Translations under genes and position numbers: made by a program
Assembly: GCF_015163715.1 (NCBI RefSeq)
Contig: NZ_JADDUM010000154.1
Span: forward strand, 1 to 58,735
Reading direction: 5' to 3'
DNA: 58,735 nt
Source: Pseudomonas cyclaminis
Lineage (GTDB): Bacteria > Pseudomonadota > Gammaproteobacteria > Pseudomonadales > Pseudomonadaceae
Notes under the pieces: model-generated
What the model was told of the DNA's origin: nothing
Databases searched by the model: none
Seen by the model: only the letters and a program-made list of their open reading frames with translations
In this document: positions 10,310-19,720 of the stretch, in pieces
Numbering within the stretch: position 1 is the stretch's first letter
Layout of the letters: every line of letters starts with the position of its first letter

Positions 10310-10732
10310 TCAACCCAACTCGACGATCTCGTAGTCGTGGGTAATGGCCACACCGGCCGCGCCGAGCATGATCGACGCCGAGCAGTACTTCTCTGCCGAC
10401 AGCTCGATAGCACGTTTGACCTGGGCCTCCTTCAACCCCCGGCCCTTTACCACGAAGTGCATATGGATCTTGGTGAACACCTTGGGATCTTCAGTGGCGC
10501 GCTCGGCTTCCAGGAACGCTTCGCAGCTTTCCACGGCCTGGCGGGATTTTTTCAGGATGCTGACCACGTCGAAATTGCTGCAACCGCCCACGCCCAGCAG
10601 GAGCATTTCCATCGGACGTACGCCCAGGTTACGGCCACCGGCTTCCGGCGGGCCATCCATGACCACTACATGGCCACTGCCCGACTCACCGAGGAACATG
10701 GCTTCGCCCGCCCATTGGATGCGTGCCTTCAT
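10310..10732 (-). CDS. OsmC-family protein
   Basis: The 140-residue protein has the OsmC/Ohr fold pattern with both redox-active cysteines: Cys51 in GVGGCSNFD and Cys117 in EKYCSAS. The family reduces organic hydroperoxides by thiol chemistry. This branch (similar in length to E. coli YhfA) has no clearly proven substrate. The start is MKARIQWAGE; the longer open frame to 10774 adds 14 residues not expected in the family. It is divergent from vfr across 245 bases. Confidence 0.87.
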   Translation of the reverse strand: MKARIQWAGEAMFLGESGSGHVVVMDGPPEAGGRNLGVRPMEMLLLGVGGCSNFDVVSILKKSRQAVESCEAFLEAERATEDPKVFTKIHMHFVVKGRGLKEAQVKRAIELSAEKYCSASIMLGAAGVAITHDYEIVELG

Positions 10733-10977
10733 CGCCCAGACTCCACTGCTAAAAAAGGGTCGCCAGCTTAGCACAGGGCCCGAGCGCGGCAGCGTTTCCC
10801 GTCAATGTGATCAATAACGGGGCTTACTCGGTAAATTGGCTAATCGAGTCAGAATGTGTCTGTTAAGCTGGCGCCAAATGAGTGGCGTATTGCCACTCTT
10901 CACACAACGTGTATCAATGCCGATACCGCTGAGTACAACAACTCCAACCACCTCGCGCTGCCTTTCGGGATACAACC

Positions 10978-11622
10978 ATGGTTGCTCTGACGCCCATACC
11001 CAAGATCAAGAATCTCGACAAGTTGCTGATGCACTGCCAGCGCCGGCGTTACCCGGCCAAGCACAACATCATCTGCGCCGGCGAGCGCTCCGAAACGCTG
11101 TTCTTCATTATCAAAGGCTCCGTCACCATCCTGATCGAGGATGAAGACGGCCGCGAGATGATCATCGCCTACCTGAACACCGGGGATTTCTTCGGGGAGC
11201 TGGGGCTGTTTGAACAAGCGGGCAAGGAACAGGAGCGCAGCGCCTGGGTGCGGGCCAAGGTCGAGTGCGAAGTGGCCGAGATCAGTTACACCAAATTTCG
11301 CGAACTGGCCCAACACGATCCCGACATTCTCTACGCCCTTAGCGGCCAGATCGCCCAACGCCTGCGCGACACTACGCGCAAAGTCGGCGACCTGGCATTC
11401 TTCGACGTCACCGGTCGCGTGGCCCGTTGCCTGCTGGAGCTGTGCAAACAGCCTGATGCAATGACTCACCCGGACGGCATGCAGATCAAAGTTACACGCC
11501 AGGAAATCGGGCGCATTGTCGGCTGTTCACGAGAGATGGTCGGCCGCGTGCTCAAGGATCTGGAAGAGCGCAACCTGGTGCACGTCAAAGGCAAGACAAT
11601 GGTGGTGTTCGGTACCCGCTAA
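10978..11622 (+). CDS. vfr: cAMP-activated global regulator Vfr (CRP family)
   Basis: Pseudomonas homologue of CRP: it binds cAMP and controls virulence, motility and metabolism genes. The 214-residue product has an N-terminal cyclic-nucleotide-binding domain with the GELGLFE phosphate-binding cassette (residues 73-79), a long dimer helix (about 115-140), and a C-terminal winged helix-turn-helix with [20 protein letters not shown] (about 168-187), nearly the same as E. coli CRP in this motif. The stop overlaps the stop of the convergent lipoate-ligase-like gene by 4 bases, leaving no room for a separate terminator. Confidence 0.95.
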   Translation: MVALTPIPKIKNLDKLLMHCQRRRYPAKHNIICAGERSETLFFIIKGSVTILIEDEDGREMIIAYLNTGDFFGELGLFEQAGKEQERSAWVRAKVECEVAEISYTKFRELAQHDPDILYALSGQIAQRLRDTTRKVGDLAFFDVTGRVARCLLELCKQPDAMTHPDGMQIKVTRQEIGRIVGCSREMVGRVLKDLEERNLVHVKGKTMVVFGTR

Positions 11623-12314
11623 ACCGGCAGGAAGCTGGCCAGCATCTGACGGTACAAGGTATCCAACCGGCTGATGGCATCCGGCGCAGGGAACGCTTCG
11701 TGCAAGGCGATATGGCTGTCGGCACGAACCCGCTGGTCGAGGCCGCACGCTTGGTTGAAGCGGTTGACCGCCGCGATCAACTCTTCGCGATCGTTATCCA
11801 GCAGCAAAGCGCCGTGCACCAACCCCACCGGGCGACCACCGCTTTGCCGCCAGCGCTGGGCAGTGCCGACCATTTTGCGGCCATCGAGATTGACGTTGTA
11901 GCGACCGTCGCAGAATGCCCCGTCGATCTCACCCACGGAAGCATTGCCGCCCAGCTCGGTCAGCACATCGCAGATCGGCTGGCACAGACGCTGATAACCG
12001 GTTTCGATGCGGCCTTGATCGCCTTCGCTGCGTGGCGGCGCGTACACCAGCGCAATATTGACCGTAGCACTCGATTGCGGCACCGGCTCACCGCCGGTTT
12101 CGCGCAGTAGCACGGGCCAACCGGCATCGGCGGACACGCGACTGGCGACCTCGAAAGCGGGCAGTCGACTCAAGCGGCGTGGCATCACCAATGCCTGATC
12201 GCTGGGCTGCCAGAACAGCAGCCCGTATTCCAACTCACCGGCGCAAACCGCACCCAACAAATCTTGCTCAGCAGCAAGGCCTGCCTCGACGGTCATCATC
12301 ACGGGCTGAGTCAT
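11619..12314 (-). CDS. Lipoate--protein ligase family protein (biotin/lipoate A/B ligase fold)
   Basis: The 231-residue protein resembles the LplA/BPL catalytic fold. It has an [10 protein letters not shown] segment (about residue 62, equivalent to the RRxTGG lipoyl-AMP loop), [19 protein letters not shown] (about 138-156, with the invariant DGRKxxG Lys), and [10 protein letters not shown]. These features predict transfer of lipoate or octanoate to a protein, but substrate and partner are unknown. The start is MTQPVMM; a longer frame to 12350 has no support. It is convergent with vfr, and a REPIN separates it from trpC. Confidence 0.82.
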   Translation of the reverse strand: MTQPVMMTVEAGLAAEQDLLGAVCAGELEYGLLFWQPSDQALVMPRRLSRLPAFEVASRVSADAGWPVLLRETGGEPVPQSSATVNIALVYAPPRSEGDQGRIETGYQRLCQPICDVLTELGGNASVGEIDGAFCDGRYNVNLDGRKMVGTAQRWRQSGGRPVGLVHGALLLDNDREELIAAVNRFNQACGLDQRVRADSHIALHEAFPAPDAISRLDTLYRQMLASFLPV

Positions 12315-12349
12315 CAAACACCTACCTCTCTGCATAAACACAAAACCCA

Positions 12350-12442
12350 ATGTGGGAGGGGGCTTGCCCCCGATAGCGGTGGGTCAACCAGCCAATGTAT
12401 TGCCTGGAACCCTGCTATCGGAGGCAAGCCCCTCCCACATTT
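12350..12442. repeat. REPIN: two inverted GTGGGAGGGGGCTTGCCCCC-type REPs
   Basis: A complete doublet. One arm starts TGTGGGAGGGGGCTTGCCCC at 12351 and ends with CGATAGC. The inverted arm starts GCTATCGGAGGCAAGCC and ends CCTCCCACAT at 12440. A ~45-base spacer separates them. This is the REPIN arrangement described for fluorescent Pseudomonas, mobilised in trans by RAYT transposases; no RAYT gene is in the window. It lies between the lipoate-ligase-like gene and the end of trpC. Confidence 0.88.
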
Positions 12443-12457
12443 TGATCGCATTCCACA

Positions 12458-13294
12458 TCAATCGAGCGTGGAACCACTCACCGCCACACCACGCTCCGGG
12501 AAGAACAGACGCTGCAGTTCCGCCCCCGGGTTCTCGGCACGCATGAAGGTTTCGCCCACCAGGAACGAGTACACGCCGCTGATTTCCATCAGCTCCACAT
12601 CGGCGCGGTTGACGATGCCACTCTCGGTAATCACCAGGCGGTCACGCGGGATACGCGGCAGCAGGTCGAGGGTGTTTTCCAGGCTGACTTCAAAGGTATG
12701 CAGGTTACGGTTGTTGACCCCCACCAGCGGCGTGTCGAGGGTTTTCAACGCCCGCTCCAGCTCGTCGCCGTCGTGCACTTCCACCAGCACATCCAGGCCG
12801 ACGCTTTTGGCCACAGCCGCCAGTTCGGCCATCTTCACGTCATCCAGTGCGGAGACGATCAGCAGCACGCAGTCGGCGCCCAAGGCACGGGCTTCGACGA
12901 TCTGGTACGGGTCGACCATGAAGTCCTTGCGGATCACCGGCAACTTGCACGCCGCACGAGCCTGTTGCAGGAACAAATCGGAACCCTGGAAATAATCAAT
13001 GTCGGTCAGTACGGACAGGCATGTCGCCCCGCCCTTTTCATAGCTGACCGCGATTTCCGCTGGCACGAAGTGCTCGCGAATCACGCCCTTGCTCGGCGAA
13101 GCCTTCTTGATCTCGGCGATCACCGCCGGATGCTTGAGCTTGGCCTGGGCGATCAGCGCGTTGGCAAATCCACGCGGTGCGTCAGCGGCTTTGGCTTGGG
13201 CTTCCAGCTCAGCCAGGCTCACGCGGGCACGGCGCTCGGCGACTTCTTCGGCCTTGCGGGCCAGGATTTTTTCCAGAACGGTCGGAACACTCAT
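12458..13294 (-). CDS. trpC: Indole-3-glycerol-phosphate synthase
   Basis: Closes the indole ring in tryptophan synthesis (CdRP to indole-3-glycerol phosphate). The 278-residue TIM barrel has the catalytic-lysine motif in [13 protein letters not shown] (about residues 58-70), the EVHDGDEL strand near 172, [12 protein letters not shown] near 190-201, and ESGI near 225. It is monofunctional: there is no fused PRAI domain. The start overlaps the trpD stop by 4 bases, so the two are translationally coupled. Confidence 0.97.
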   Translation of the reverse strand: MSVPTVLEKILARKAEEVAERRARVSLAELEAQAKAADAPRGFANALIAQAKLKHPAVIAEIKKASPSKGVIREHFVPAEIAVSYEKGGATCLSVLTDIDYFQGSDLFLQQARAACKLPVIRKDFMVDPYQIVEARALGADCVLLIVSALDDVKMAELAAVAKSVGLDVLVEVHDGDELERALKTLDTPLVGVNNRNLHTFEVSLENTLDLLPRIPRDRLVITESGIVNRADVELMEISGVYSFLVGETFMRAENPGAELQRLFFPERGVAVSGSTLD

Positions 13295-14340
13295 CCTTCA
13301 TTCTCCATCTTGAATACGGCGGTGAATGCTCCCAGCTCTTCGAGCTTCTCGCGAGCCAGACCGGTGTGCAGCGCATCGTGGGCCAATTCGACACCTTCCT
13401 TAAGACTATAGGCGTGGTCGGCCGCGTAAAGTGCCGCCCCAGCATTCAGAACAATCATTTCCGCAGCTTTTTGACCGTTCTCAGTCTTGCGCCGCCCGAG
13501 GGCATCACGGATCAGTTCCAGGGACGCCGCCGGGCTTTCCACCGCCAGGCCGTGCAGGCTCTGGCTCTTCATGCCCAGGTCTTCAGGCTCGACCCAGTAT
13601 TCGGTGATCTGGTCATTCTTCAGTTCCGCCACGAAGGTCGGGGCGGCCAGGCTGAACTCGTCCAGGCCGTCTTTGGAATGCACCACCAGCACATGCTTGC
13701 TGCCCATGCGTTGCAACACTTCCGCCAACGGTTTGCACAGCGCCTGGCTGAACACGCCCACCACCTGGTGCTTTACACCGGCCGGATTCGTAAGCGGGCC
13801 GAGCATATTGAACAAGGTGCGCAGGCCCAGGTCTTTACGCGGGCCGGCGGCGTGTTTCATCGCGCCGTGGTGGGACTGGGCAAACATAAAGCCGATGCCG
13901 ACGTTGTCGATGCAACGCGCCACTTGCACCGGCGTCAGGTTCAGGTAGATCCCGGCCGCTTCCAGCAGGTCGGCACTGCCGCTCTTGCCGGACACCGCGC
14001 GGTTACCGTGCTTGGCCACGGTGCAACCGGCCGCCGCCACCACGAAGGAGGACGCGGTCGACACGTTGAAGATATTCGCACCATCGCCGCCGGTGCCGAC
14101 CACGTCGACCACGCCATCGAGGGTCTTGAGTTCAACCTTGTCCGCCAGCTCGCGCATCACCGAGACGGCGCCGACGATCTCGTCGATGCTTTCGCTCTTC
14201 ATGCGCATTGCCATCATGAACGCGCCGATCTGCGCGTCAGTGCATTGGCCGGTCATGATCTCGCGCATCACATCGCTCATTTCAGCGGTGCTCAGGTCCA
14301 GATGGCCGACGATACGGCTCAGGGCAGTCTTGATATCCAT
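13291..14340 (-). CDS. trpD: Anthranilate phosphoribosyltransferase
   Basis: Transfers phosphoribose from PRPP to anthranilate. The 349-residue protein shows GTGGDG (about residues 82-87) for PRPP binding, the NVSTASSFV segment, [20 protein letters not shown] (about 107-126) and the [10 protein letters not shown] motif near 178-187, all diagnostic. It is the second gene of trpGDC, 9 bases after trpG and overlapping trpC by 4 bases. Confidence 0.97.
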   Translation of the reverse strand: MDIKTALSRIVGHLDLSTAEMSDVMREIMTGQCTDAQIGAFMMAMRMKSESIDEIVGAVSVMRELADKVELKTLDGVVDVVGTGGDGANIFNVSTASSFVVAAAGCTVAKHGNRAVSGKSGSADLLEAAGIYLNLTPVQVARCIDNVGIGFMFAQSHHGAMKHAAGPRKDLGLRTLFNMLGPLTNPAGVKHQVVGVFSQALCKPLAEVLQRMGSKHVLVVHSKDGLDEFSLAAPTFVAELKNDQITEYWVEPEDLGMKSQSLHGLAVESPAASLELIRDALGRRKTENGQKAAEMIVLNAGAALYAADHAYSLKEGVELAHDALHTGLAREKLEELGAFTAVFKMENEG

Positions 14341-14349
14341 GGAAAGTCC

Positions 14350-14943
14350 TTAGCGCGTGCCGCCGCTCTGCTTGAGAAAGTTGGCGAACAGCTCGTAGCC
14401 CTGCTCGGTCAGGATCGATTCAGGGTGAAATTGCACCCCTTCTATGTTCAGTGTCTTGTGACGCAGGCCCATGATCTCGTCGACCGTGCCGTCTTCCAGT
14501 TGGGTCCAGGCGGTCAGCTCCAGGCATTCCGGCAGGGTTTCACGCTTGACCACCAGCGAGTGGTAGCGGGTCACCGTCACGGGATTGTTCAGGGCCTGGA
14601 ATACGCCCAGGTCTTTGTGGAATACCGGACTGGTCTTGCCGTGCATCACCTGGCGCGCACGCACCACATCACCGCCAAAAGCCTGGCCGATGGATTGATG
14701 ACCCAGGCATACGCCCAGGATCGGCAGTTTGCCGGCGAAATATTTGATGGCTTCAAGGGAGATGCCCGCCTCGGTCGGCGTGCAAGGACCTGGCGAAACC
14801 ACGATGCGCTCCGGATTCAGGGCGGCAATTTCGGCGACGGTCAGTTCATCGTTGCGCACGACCTTGACCTCGGCACCGAGCTCGCCAAGGTATTGCACAA
14901 CGTTGTAGGTAAAGGAGTCGTAGTTATCAATCATCAGCAACAT
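14350..14943 (-). CDS. trpG: Anthranilate synthase component II (glutamine amidotransferase)
   Basis: Supplies ammonia from glutamine to TrpE. This class I amidotransferase of 197 residues has the catalytic triad visible: Cys79 in GVCLGHQ, and His173 and Glu175 in VQFHPES. The first residues [14 protein letters not shown] are typical of TrpG/PabA. The start is the Met at 14941-14943; an upstream open frame to 15018 is non-homologous leader. It heads the trpGDC operon and is preceded by a leader peptide with a Trp-Arg-Trp end. TrpE is encoded separately at 17.3-18.8 kb. Since PabA is similar, operon context decides the name. Confidence 0.95.
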   Translation of the reverse strand: MLLMIDNYDSFTYNVVQYLGELGAEVKVVRNDELTVAEIAALNPERIVVSPGPCTPTEAGISLEAIKYFAGKLPILGVCLGHQSIGQAFGGDVVRARQVMHGKTSPVFHKDLGVFQALNNPVTVTRYHSLVVKRETLPECLELTAWTQLEDGTVDEIMGLRHKTLNIEGVQFHPESILTEQGYELFANFLKQSGGTR

Positions 14944-14992
14944 GTGGGGTTCAAGCCTCTTGAATTCACTGATTTCAAATGACGGCCTTCCA

Positions 14993-15085
14993 AGAGAGTG
15001 ACCCGCTGCCAGACGCACGTTCCGATTGCCGGGGTAGCCGGCAAGGGGCGTCAGACAACGGGTGAAGAAGGCAAATCGTTACAGG
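14993..15085 (-). promoter_or_regulatory. Putative attenuator hairpins in the trpG leader RNA
   Basis: Between the leader peptide stop and trpG, the transcript contains a GC-rich self-pairing tract CCGGCCGGCCGG and, further on, a hairpin TTGCCGG-loop-CCGGCAA (stem 7 bp, around 15028-15046 on the + strand). The two share CCGG words, so alternative pairings are possible. No U-run follows the second hairpin, so classical intrinsic termination is not obvious. That this is an attenuator is inferred from the leader peptide, and attenuation of trpGDC has been reported in P. putida. Confidence 0.4.
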
Positions 15086-15110
15086 TCCGGCCGGCCGGCA
15101 GAGAAAAATG

Positions 15111-15197
15111 TCAGGCGCGCCAACGCCAACGGGCGTGTGCCTTGACTACTCGCATCAAGAGTTTGCTGATGATCAACACGGGGAGGGTCTCATTCAT
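15111..15197 (-). CDS. trpGDC leader peptide with Trp-Arg-Trp control codons
   Basis: A 28-residue open frame begins MNETLPVL and ends KAHARWRWRA. Its last codons include TGG CGT TGG, two tryptophan codons separated by one arginine. It lies in the 411-base gap between estA and trpG, on the trpG strand, 167 bases before the trpG start. Twenty-four residues at its end align with the C-terminus of gph just upstream of trpE. This recurrence before both trp operons is the main argument that it is a translated control peptide. The ribosome-binding site is weak. Confidence 0.6.
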   Translation of the reverse strand: MNETLPVLIISKLLMRVVKAHARWRWRA

Positions 15198-15354
15198 ACG
15201 TTCAGGCACAGTAACGTAGCCTAGCCAGCGGTGCAATATGGAGTAGCAAATACGGGGGGGAACGGTAGGTGAATTCGGTATATCCCTACAGAAAACGCCA
15301 GAAGTTTTGCTAGTGTTTGAGTTCCGATACAAAAACAACCAAATGGAACCTTGC

Positions 15355-17277
15355 ATGTTCAGACCGGCATTTTTCGCGCCCCTTGCCAGCTGTCTCTTGT
15401 CACTGGCATGCGCCCAGGCGTTTGCAGCTCCGTCACCGTATTCAACGATGGTGGTTTTTGGTGACAGCCTGGCCGATGCGGGCCAGTTTCCCGATGGCTC
15501 GAATGGCTCCACGCTACGCTTTACCAACCGTACAGGCCCGACATTCCAGGGTGAATACGGCCTGGTTTCATCGACCCTGTTGGGCGCGAAACTGGGAGTA
15601 GCCCCCAACGACCTGACCGCCTCCACCTCACCGGTTCGCGCAGCCCAGGGCTTGCCAGATGGCAACAACTGGGCCGTCGGTGGCTACCGTACCGACAATA
15701 TCCTCGACTCCATTACCTCGGTTTCAGATGCCGCCATCCCTCCCGGCAACCCTGGTGCGGGTACAGTTTTGCGCAGCCGCCAGGGATATCTGCCAGCCAA
15801 CGGCGGACGGGCCGATCCCAATGCACTGTACTTTCTCTCCGGCGGCGGCAATGACTTCCTCCAAGGTCGCGTACTGAACCCCGAACAAGCGGTCGCCGCC
15901 GGCGGGCGCCTGGCTGACAGCGCCCAGGCGCTGCAACAAGCCGGTGCGCGTTACATCATGGTGTGGATGTTGCCCGACCTTGGGTTGACGCCCGCCATCA
16001 ATGGCACCCCGCAGCAGGCCGCAACCTCGGCCCTGAGCAATATATTCAACCAGTCATTGGTTCAGCGCCTGTCGTACGTCGACGCCCAGGTTATCCCGTT
16101 GAATATTCCATTGCTGTTGAAGGAAGCTTTCGCCGATCCAGCGCGCTTCGGCCTGGCCACGGGGCAGAATCTGACCGGCACCTGTTTCAGCGGCAACAAC
16201 TGCACCGCTAACCCAACCTATGGCATTGGCGGTACCAACCCGGACCCGACCAAGCTGATCTACAACGACTCGGTCCACCCTACGGTGGCGGGGCAACAAT
16301 TGATTGCCGACTACGCCTATTCGCTGCTGGCGGCGCCTTGGGAGTTGACCTTGCTGCCGGAAATGGCCCAAGGCACATTGCGCGCCCACCAGGACGAGCT
16401 GCGCAATCAATGGCAAGCAGACAACGGCAACTGGCAAGCCGTCGGTCAATGGCGTGCAATCGTGGCCGGCGGTGGGCAGCGTCTGGATTTCGACGACCAG
16501 AGCAGTTCGGCCAGTGGCGATGGCAGCGGCTACAACCTGAATATCGGCGGCAGCTACCGGCTCGATGAAAACTGGCGCGTAGGTGTTGCCGCCGGCCTGT
16601 ATCGACAGACACTGGAAGCTGGCACCAACGATTCGGACTACAAGCTCAACAGCTACATGGGCACGGCCTTCGCTCAATACCAGCAAAATCACTGGTGGGC
16701 CGATGCCGCCTTGACCGGTGGCAAACTGGACTTCGACAGCCTCAAGCGCAAGTTCGCCCTGGGCGTGAACGAAGCGTCCGAAAAAGGCGATACCGATGGC
16801 TGGCTCTGGGCCTTGAGCGGCCGGCTGGGCTACGACCTTGCTGCACCGGGCAGCGACTGGCACGTGTCGCCGTTCATCAGCGCCGATTATGCACGCGTCG
16901 AAGTGAATGGTTATTCGGAAAAAAGCAGTCGCTCCACCGCACTGACCTTCAATGATCAACAACGTGATTCCAAGCGCTTGGGCGTCGGGCTGCAAGGCAG
17001 CTACCGCGTCACACCGCAAACCCAGGTGTTCGGCGAAGTGGCTCACGAACACGAGTTCGAAAATGACACGCAGAAGGTGAATATTTCGCTCAACAGCGTG
17101 CAGGGAATCGACTTCAAGCTGGACGGGTATACGCCTCGCAGCAATTCCGATCGCTTGAGCCTTGGAGTCAGCCATAAACTGACTCAAGAGCTGGCGTTAC
17201 GGGCGGCGTATAACCTGAGGAAGGATGACAATTTGACCCAGCAAGGGGTCAATGTCGGGGTGAGCCTGGATTTCTGA
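15355..17277 (+). CDS. estA: Autotransporter GDSL esterase/lipase EstA
   Basis: An outer-membrane-anchored esterase, 640 residues. It has a signal peptide (1-24, ending AFA), a GDSL hydrolase passenger domain with the nucleophile in [10 protein letters not shown] (Ser38), block III GGGND near residue 163, and DSVHP near 305 (Asp and His of the triad). A 12-strand autotransporter beta-barrel (about 365-640) ends in the C-terminal Phe typical of such barrels. The start at 15355 has GGAA upstream; an ATG 12 bases earlier is the alternative. In P. aeruginosa EstA affects rhamnolipid production and motility. Here it sits between the two halves of the split trp genes. Confidence 0.95.
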   Translation: MFRPAFFAPLASCLLSLACAQAFAAPSPYSTMVVFGDSLADAGQFPDGSNGSTLRFTNRTGPTFQGEYGLVSSTLLGAKLGVAPNDLTASTSPVRAAQGLPDGNNWAVGGYRTDNILDSITSVSDAAIPPGNPGAGTVLRSRQGYLPANGGRADPNALYFLSGGGNDFLQGRVLNPEQAVAAGGRLADSAQALQQAGARYIMVWMLPDLGLTPAINGTPQQAATSALSNIFNQSLVQRLSYVDAQVIPLNIPLLLKEAFADPARFGLATGQNLTGTCFSGNNCTANPTYGIGGTNPDPTKLIYNDSVHPTVAGQQLIADYAYSLLAAPWELTLLPEMAQGTLRAHQDELRNQWQADNGNWQAVGQWRAIVAGGGQRLDFDDQSSSASGDGSGYNLNIGGSYRLDENWRVGVAAGLYRQTLEAGTNDSDYKLNSYMGTAFAQYQQNHWWADAALTGGKLDFDSLKRKFALGVNEASEKGDTDGWLWALSGRLGYDLAAPGSDWHVSPFISADYARVEVNGYSEKSSRSTALTFNDQQRDSKRLGVGLQGSYRVTPQTQVFGEVAHEHEFENDTQKVNISLNSVQGIDFKLDGYTPRSNSDRLSLGVSHKLTQELALRAAYNLRKDDNLTQQGVNVGVSLDF

Positions 17278-17302
17278 CGCGGGTTCAAGCCAACGCAAAA
17301 AA

Positions 17303-17330
17303 TGTGGGAGGGGGCCTGCTCCCTCCCATA
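17303..17330. repeat. Single REP palindrome (GTGGGAGG...CCTCCCA)
   Basis: TGTGGGAGGGGGCCTGCTCC followed by CTCCCATA forms a near-perfect hairpin between the convergent ends of estA and trpE. It belongs to the same REP class as 12350-12442. No other separate terminator is visible here. Confidence 0.82.
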
Positions 17331-17349
17331 CTTGGGCCTGAATCGGCCG

Positions 17350-18831
17350 TTAGTCCTGCGGGGTCTGCTCTGCCAGCGCCACGGCACGGAACATCGCCCG
17401 GCGCTTGTTCAGGGTTTCTTCCCATTCGAGGGCCGGCACCGAGTCGGCGACAATCCCGCCACCGGCCTGCACATGCAGTTCCCCGTCCTTGATCACCGCG
17501 GTGCGGATCGCAATCGCAGTGTCCATATTGCCGTTCCAGGCAAAATACCCCACGGCGCCGCCGTAGACACCCCGTTTGACCGGCTCCAGTTCGTCGATGA
17601 TTTCCATGGCGCGGATCTTCGGCGCACCCGACAGCGTGCCCGCCGGCAGGATCGCTCGCAACGCATCCATTGCAGTCAAGCCAGCCTTCAGCTCGCCCGT
17701 GACGTTGGACACGATGTGCATAACATTGGAGTAACGCTCGATGACCATCTTCTCGGTCAGTTTCACCGAGCCGATTTCCGAGACTCGCCCGGTATCGTTG
17801 CGGCCCAGGTCGATGAGCATCAGGTGCTCGGCGATTTCCTTGTCGTCGCTCAGCAGGTCTTCCTCCAACGCCAGGTCGGCTTCTTCGGTCGCGCCACGTG
17901 GGCGCGTACCGGCAATCGGGCGCACGGTGATCAGGTTGTCTTCGACGCGCACCAGCACTTCCGGCGAACTGCCCACGACGTGGAAGTCGCCAAAATTGAA
18001 GAAGTACATGTAAGGCGTCGGGTTGAAGCAGCGCAGCGCACGGTACAAGTCGATCGGCGCAGCCTTGAAGTCGATGGACATGCGCTGCGACGGCACTACC
18101 TGCATGCAGTCGCCAGCCAGGATGTATTCCTTGATGGTGTCGACGGCACGCTCGTAGTCATTCTGGGTAAAGCTGGAGCGGAACACCGGATCGCTCGCCG
18201 GCGGGCGGCTGAGGTCCAGGCCGCGACGCGGGGTGATCGGCTGGCGCAGTTTTTCCAGCAAGGCTTCCAGGCTGGCCTGGCCTTGTTCGAACGCATCTTC
18301 GCGGGACGGGTCGGCCAGGACGATGGCGTGCATCTTGCCGGCGAGGTTGTCGAACACCACCACCGCGTCCGAGACCATCAGCAGAATGTCCGGCACGCCC
18401 AGCGGATCCGGGTTCGGGCATTTGCCCAGGCGTTTTTCTACATAACGCACGCAGTCGTAGCCGAAATACCCGACCAGGCCGCCATTGAAGCGCGGCAGGC
18501 CAGCAATGGTCGGCACGTTGTAGCGCGCCTTGAAGGTTTCGACAAAGGCCAGCGGGTCTTCTACGTCATGGCTTTCGATCTCGACGCCATCATGGGTGAT
18601 GCTCACATGATGATCGTGCACCCGCATCACGGTGCGGCATGGCAGGCCGATGATCGAATAACGGCCCCATTTCTCGCCGCCCTGTACCGATTCCAACAGA
18701 TAGGAATTGGGCTCGTCAGCCAGTTTCAGGTAGATCGACAGCGGCGTGTCGAAGTCGGCCAGGGTTTCGCAGGCCAGGGGAATACGGTTATAGCCGGCAG
18801 CGGCCAAACGCAGGAATTCTTCGCGATTCAT
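17350..18831 (-). CDS. trpE: Anthranilate synthase component I
   Basis: Makes anthranilate from chorismate with ammonia supplied by TrpG. The 493-residue length matches the Pseudomonas enzyme. The N-terminal domain carries the Trp feedback site around [15 protein letters not shown] (about residues 44-58). The chorismate-binding domain has [11 protein letters not shown] (about 302-312), [10 protein letters not shown] (about 342-351) and [15 protein letters not shown] (about 397-411). It is transcribed from the gph side, with the Trp-rich leader codons at the end of gph only 70 bases upstream. A terminator-like hairpin lies between them. Confidence 0.97.
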   Translation of the reverse strand: MNREEFLRLAAAGYNRIPLACETLADFDTPLSIYLKLADEPNSYLLESVQGGEKWGRYSIIGLPCRTVMRVHDHHVSITHDGVEIESHDVEDPLAFVETFKARYNVPTIAGLPRFNGGLVGYFGYDCVRYVEKRLGKCPNPDPLGVPDILLMVSDAVVVFDNLAGKMHAIVLADPSREDAFEQGQASLEALLEKLRQPITPRRGLDLSRPPASDPVFRSSFTQNDYERAVDTIKEYILAGDCMQVVPSQRMSIDFKAAPIDLYRALRCFNPTPYMYFFNFGDFHVVGSSPEVLVRVEDNLITVRPIAGTRPRGATEEADLALEEDLLSDDKEIAEHLMLIDLGRNDTGRVSEIGSVKLTEKMVIERYSNVMHIVSNVTGELKAGLTAMDALRAILPAGTLSGAPKIRAMEIIDELEPVKRGVYGGAVGYFAWNGNMDTAIAIRTAVIKDGELHVQAGGGIVADSVPALEWEETLNKRRAMFRAVALAEQTPQD

Positions 18832-18877
18832 GAGGTGCCTCGTGGTGTGAGGGTCTAACAGTCAGGTATGCAAACGT

Positions 18878-18892
18878 GCCGCAGGGCGCGGC
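18878..18892 (-). promoter_or_regulatory. Putative trpE attenuator hairpin
   Basis: On the trpE strand GCCGC-GCCCT-GCGGC forms a 5-bp GC stem, followed by ACGTTTGC. The CGCGCC within it can instead pair exactly with GGCGCG at the end of the leader/gph frame (18906-18913), so the two pairings exclude each other. The T-run is poor. Assignment as an attenuator rests on the upstream Trp codons and on the attenuation reported for P. putida trpE. Confidence 0.4.
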
Positions 18893-18901
18893 CAGGATCA
18901 G

Positions 18902-18946
18902 TCAGGCGCGCCAACGCCAGCGGGCCAGGGCCTTGATGACTTTCAT
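18902..18946 (-). CDS. Embedded trpE leader peptide within the gph 3-prime end
   Basis: In the same frame as gph, an ATG starts a 14-residue frame [14 protein letters not shown] that shares its stop. It differs from the trpGDC leader end (MRVVKAHARWRWRA) at only three residues. No good ribosome-binding site precedes the ATG, so these control codons are probably read by ribosomes finishing gph. Either way, two Trp codons are translated 70 bases before trpE. Confidence 0.5.
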   Translation of the reverse strand: MKVIKALARWRWRA

Positions 18947-19720
18947 CCAGAGTTTGCGAGTGACCACCACGATGGGATTTCCAGAAGGGGACGGATCGGT
19001 ATCGGGCAACGTTATCTCAGCGCCCGCTCCCAAGCAACCGGGGATTAGCAGTCGCAGGTCATCAATGACCAGCGCCGGCGACTCTTCGGCAATCGGCCGG
19101 CCATGGTTATAGCCGTAGCTCAGGGCGACACACTGCACGCCCGCTGCTTTTGCCGCCTGCACATCAGTACGCGAATCGCCGACAAACAACGACTGGGACG
19201 CCGGGATATTGGCCATTTTCATCACGAAAAACAGCGCCGCCGGGTCGGGTTTCTTCTGCGGCAAGGTATCGCCACCGATGATCCAGCGGAAATACCGGCC
19301 GATTTTCATCTGGTCCAACAGCGGCGCGACGAAACGCTCCGGCTTGTTGGTGATCAGGGCCATTTCCACGCCCTGCTTGTGCAGCCATTTGAGGGTGTCG
19401 CGCACGCCGGGGTAAACCACGGTCAATTCATGGCCGTCTTCATAGGCGGCATTGAACAGTTCCAGGGCACGCTCGGCCTCCACCTCATCGACGCCTTCGG
19501 GGTCGATGTTGTTGGCCAGGGCCCGGCGTACCAGCATGTGCACGCCGTTGCCCACCCAGTTACGCACGGACGCCAGACCCGCAGGCGGGCGCCCCAGCTT
19601 GAGCAGCATGTGGTCCACCGCCGCCGCCAAGTCAGGCACCGAATCGATCAACGTACCGTCCAGATCGAACATCACCAACCGTGGCAGTTTGCCGGGGAAC
19701 AACTGCTCAAAGCCGCTCAT
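18902..19720 (-). CDS. gph: Phosphoglycolate phosphatase (HAD superfamily)
   Basis: Dephosphorylates 2-phosphoglycolate. The 272-residue protein has the HAD nucleophile motif [10 protein letters not shown] (Asp19, Asp21), motif II in LITNKPERF (about residue 118), and motifs III/IV in PQKKPDPA and FVGDSRTD (about 155 and 178). Its C-terminus is odd: after GYNHGRP and about 35 further residues, the last 24 match the trpGDC leader peptide and end in ARWRWRA. The gene therefore seems to have been extended into a trp leader. It overlaps the rpe stop by 4 bases, so rpe-gph-trpE is probably one transcription unit. Confidence 0.94.
   Translation of the reverse strand: MSGFEQLFPGKLPRLVMFDLDGTLIDSVPDLAAAVDHMLLKLGRPPAGLASVRNWVGNGVHMLVRRALANNIDPEGVDEVEAERALELFNAAYEDGHELTVVYPGVRDTLKWLHKQGVEMALITNKPERFVAPLLDQMKIGRYFRWIIGGDTLPQKKPDPAALFFVMKMANIPASQSLFVGDSRTDVQAAKAAGVQCVALSYGYNHGRPIAEESPALVIDDLRLLIPGCLGAGAEITLPDTDPSPSGNPIVVVTRKLWMKVIKALARWRWRA

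Noticed and set aside
10804..10822. TGTGATCAATAACG upstream of vfr as a Vfr/CRP operator
   Set aside because: Only one half of the TGTGA-N6-TCACA site is present; the second half does not match well enough to claim autoregulation.
13177..14982. 601-codon open frame on the + strand across trpD and trpG
   Set aside because: It is antisense to two clear enzymes, has shadow-type composition (His, Gln, Arg rich) and no recognisable domain.
17302..18858. 518-codon open frame opposite trpE
   Set aside because: Antisense shadow of a high-GC gene; no domain and no ribosome-binding site.
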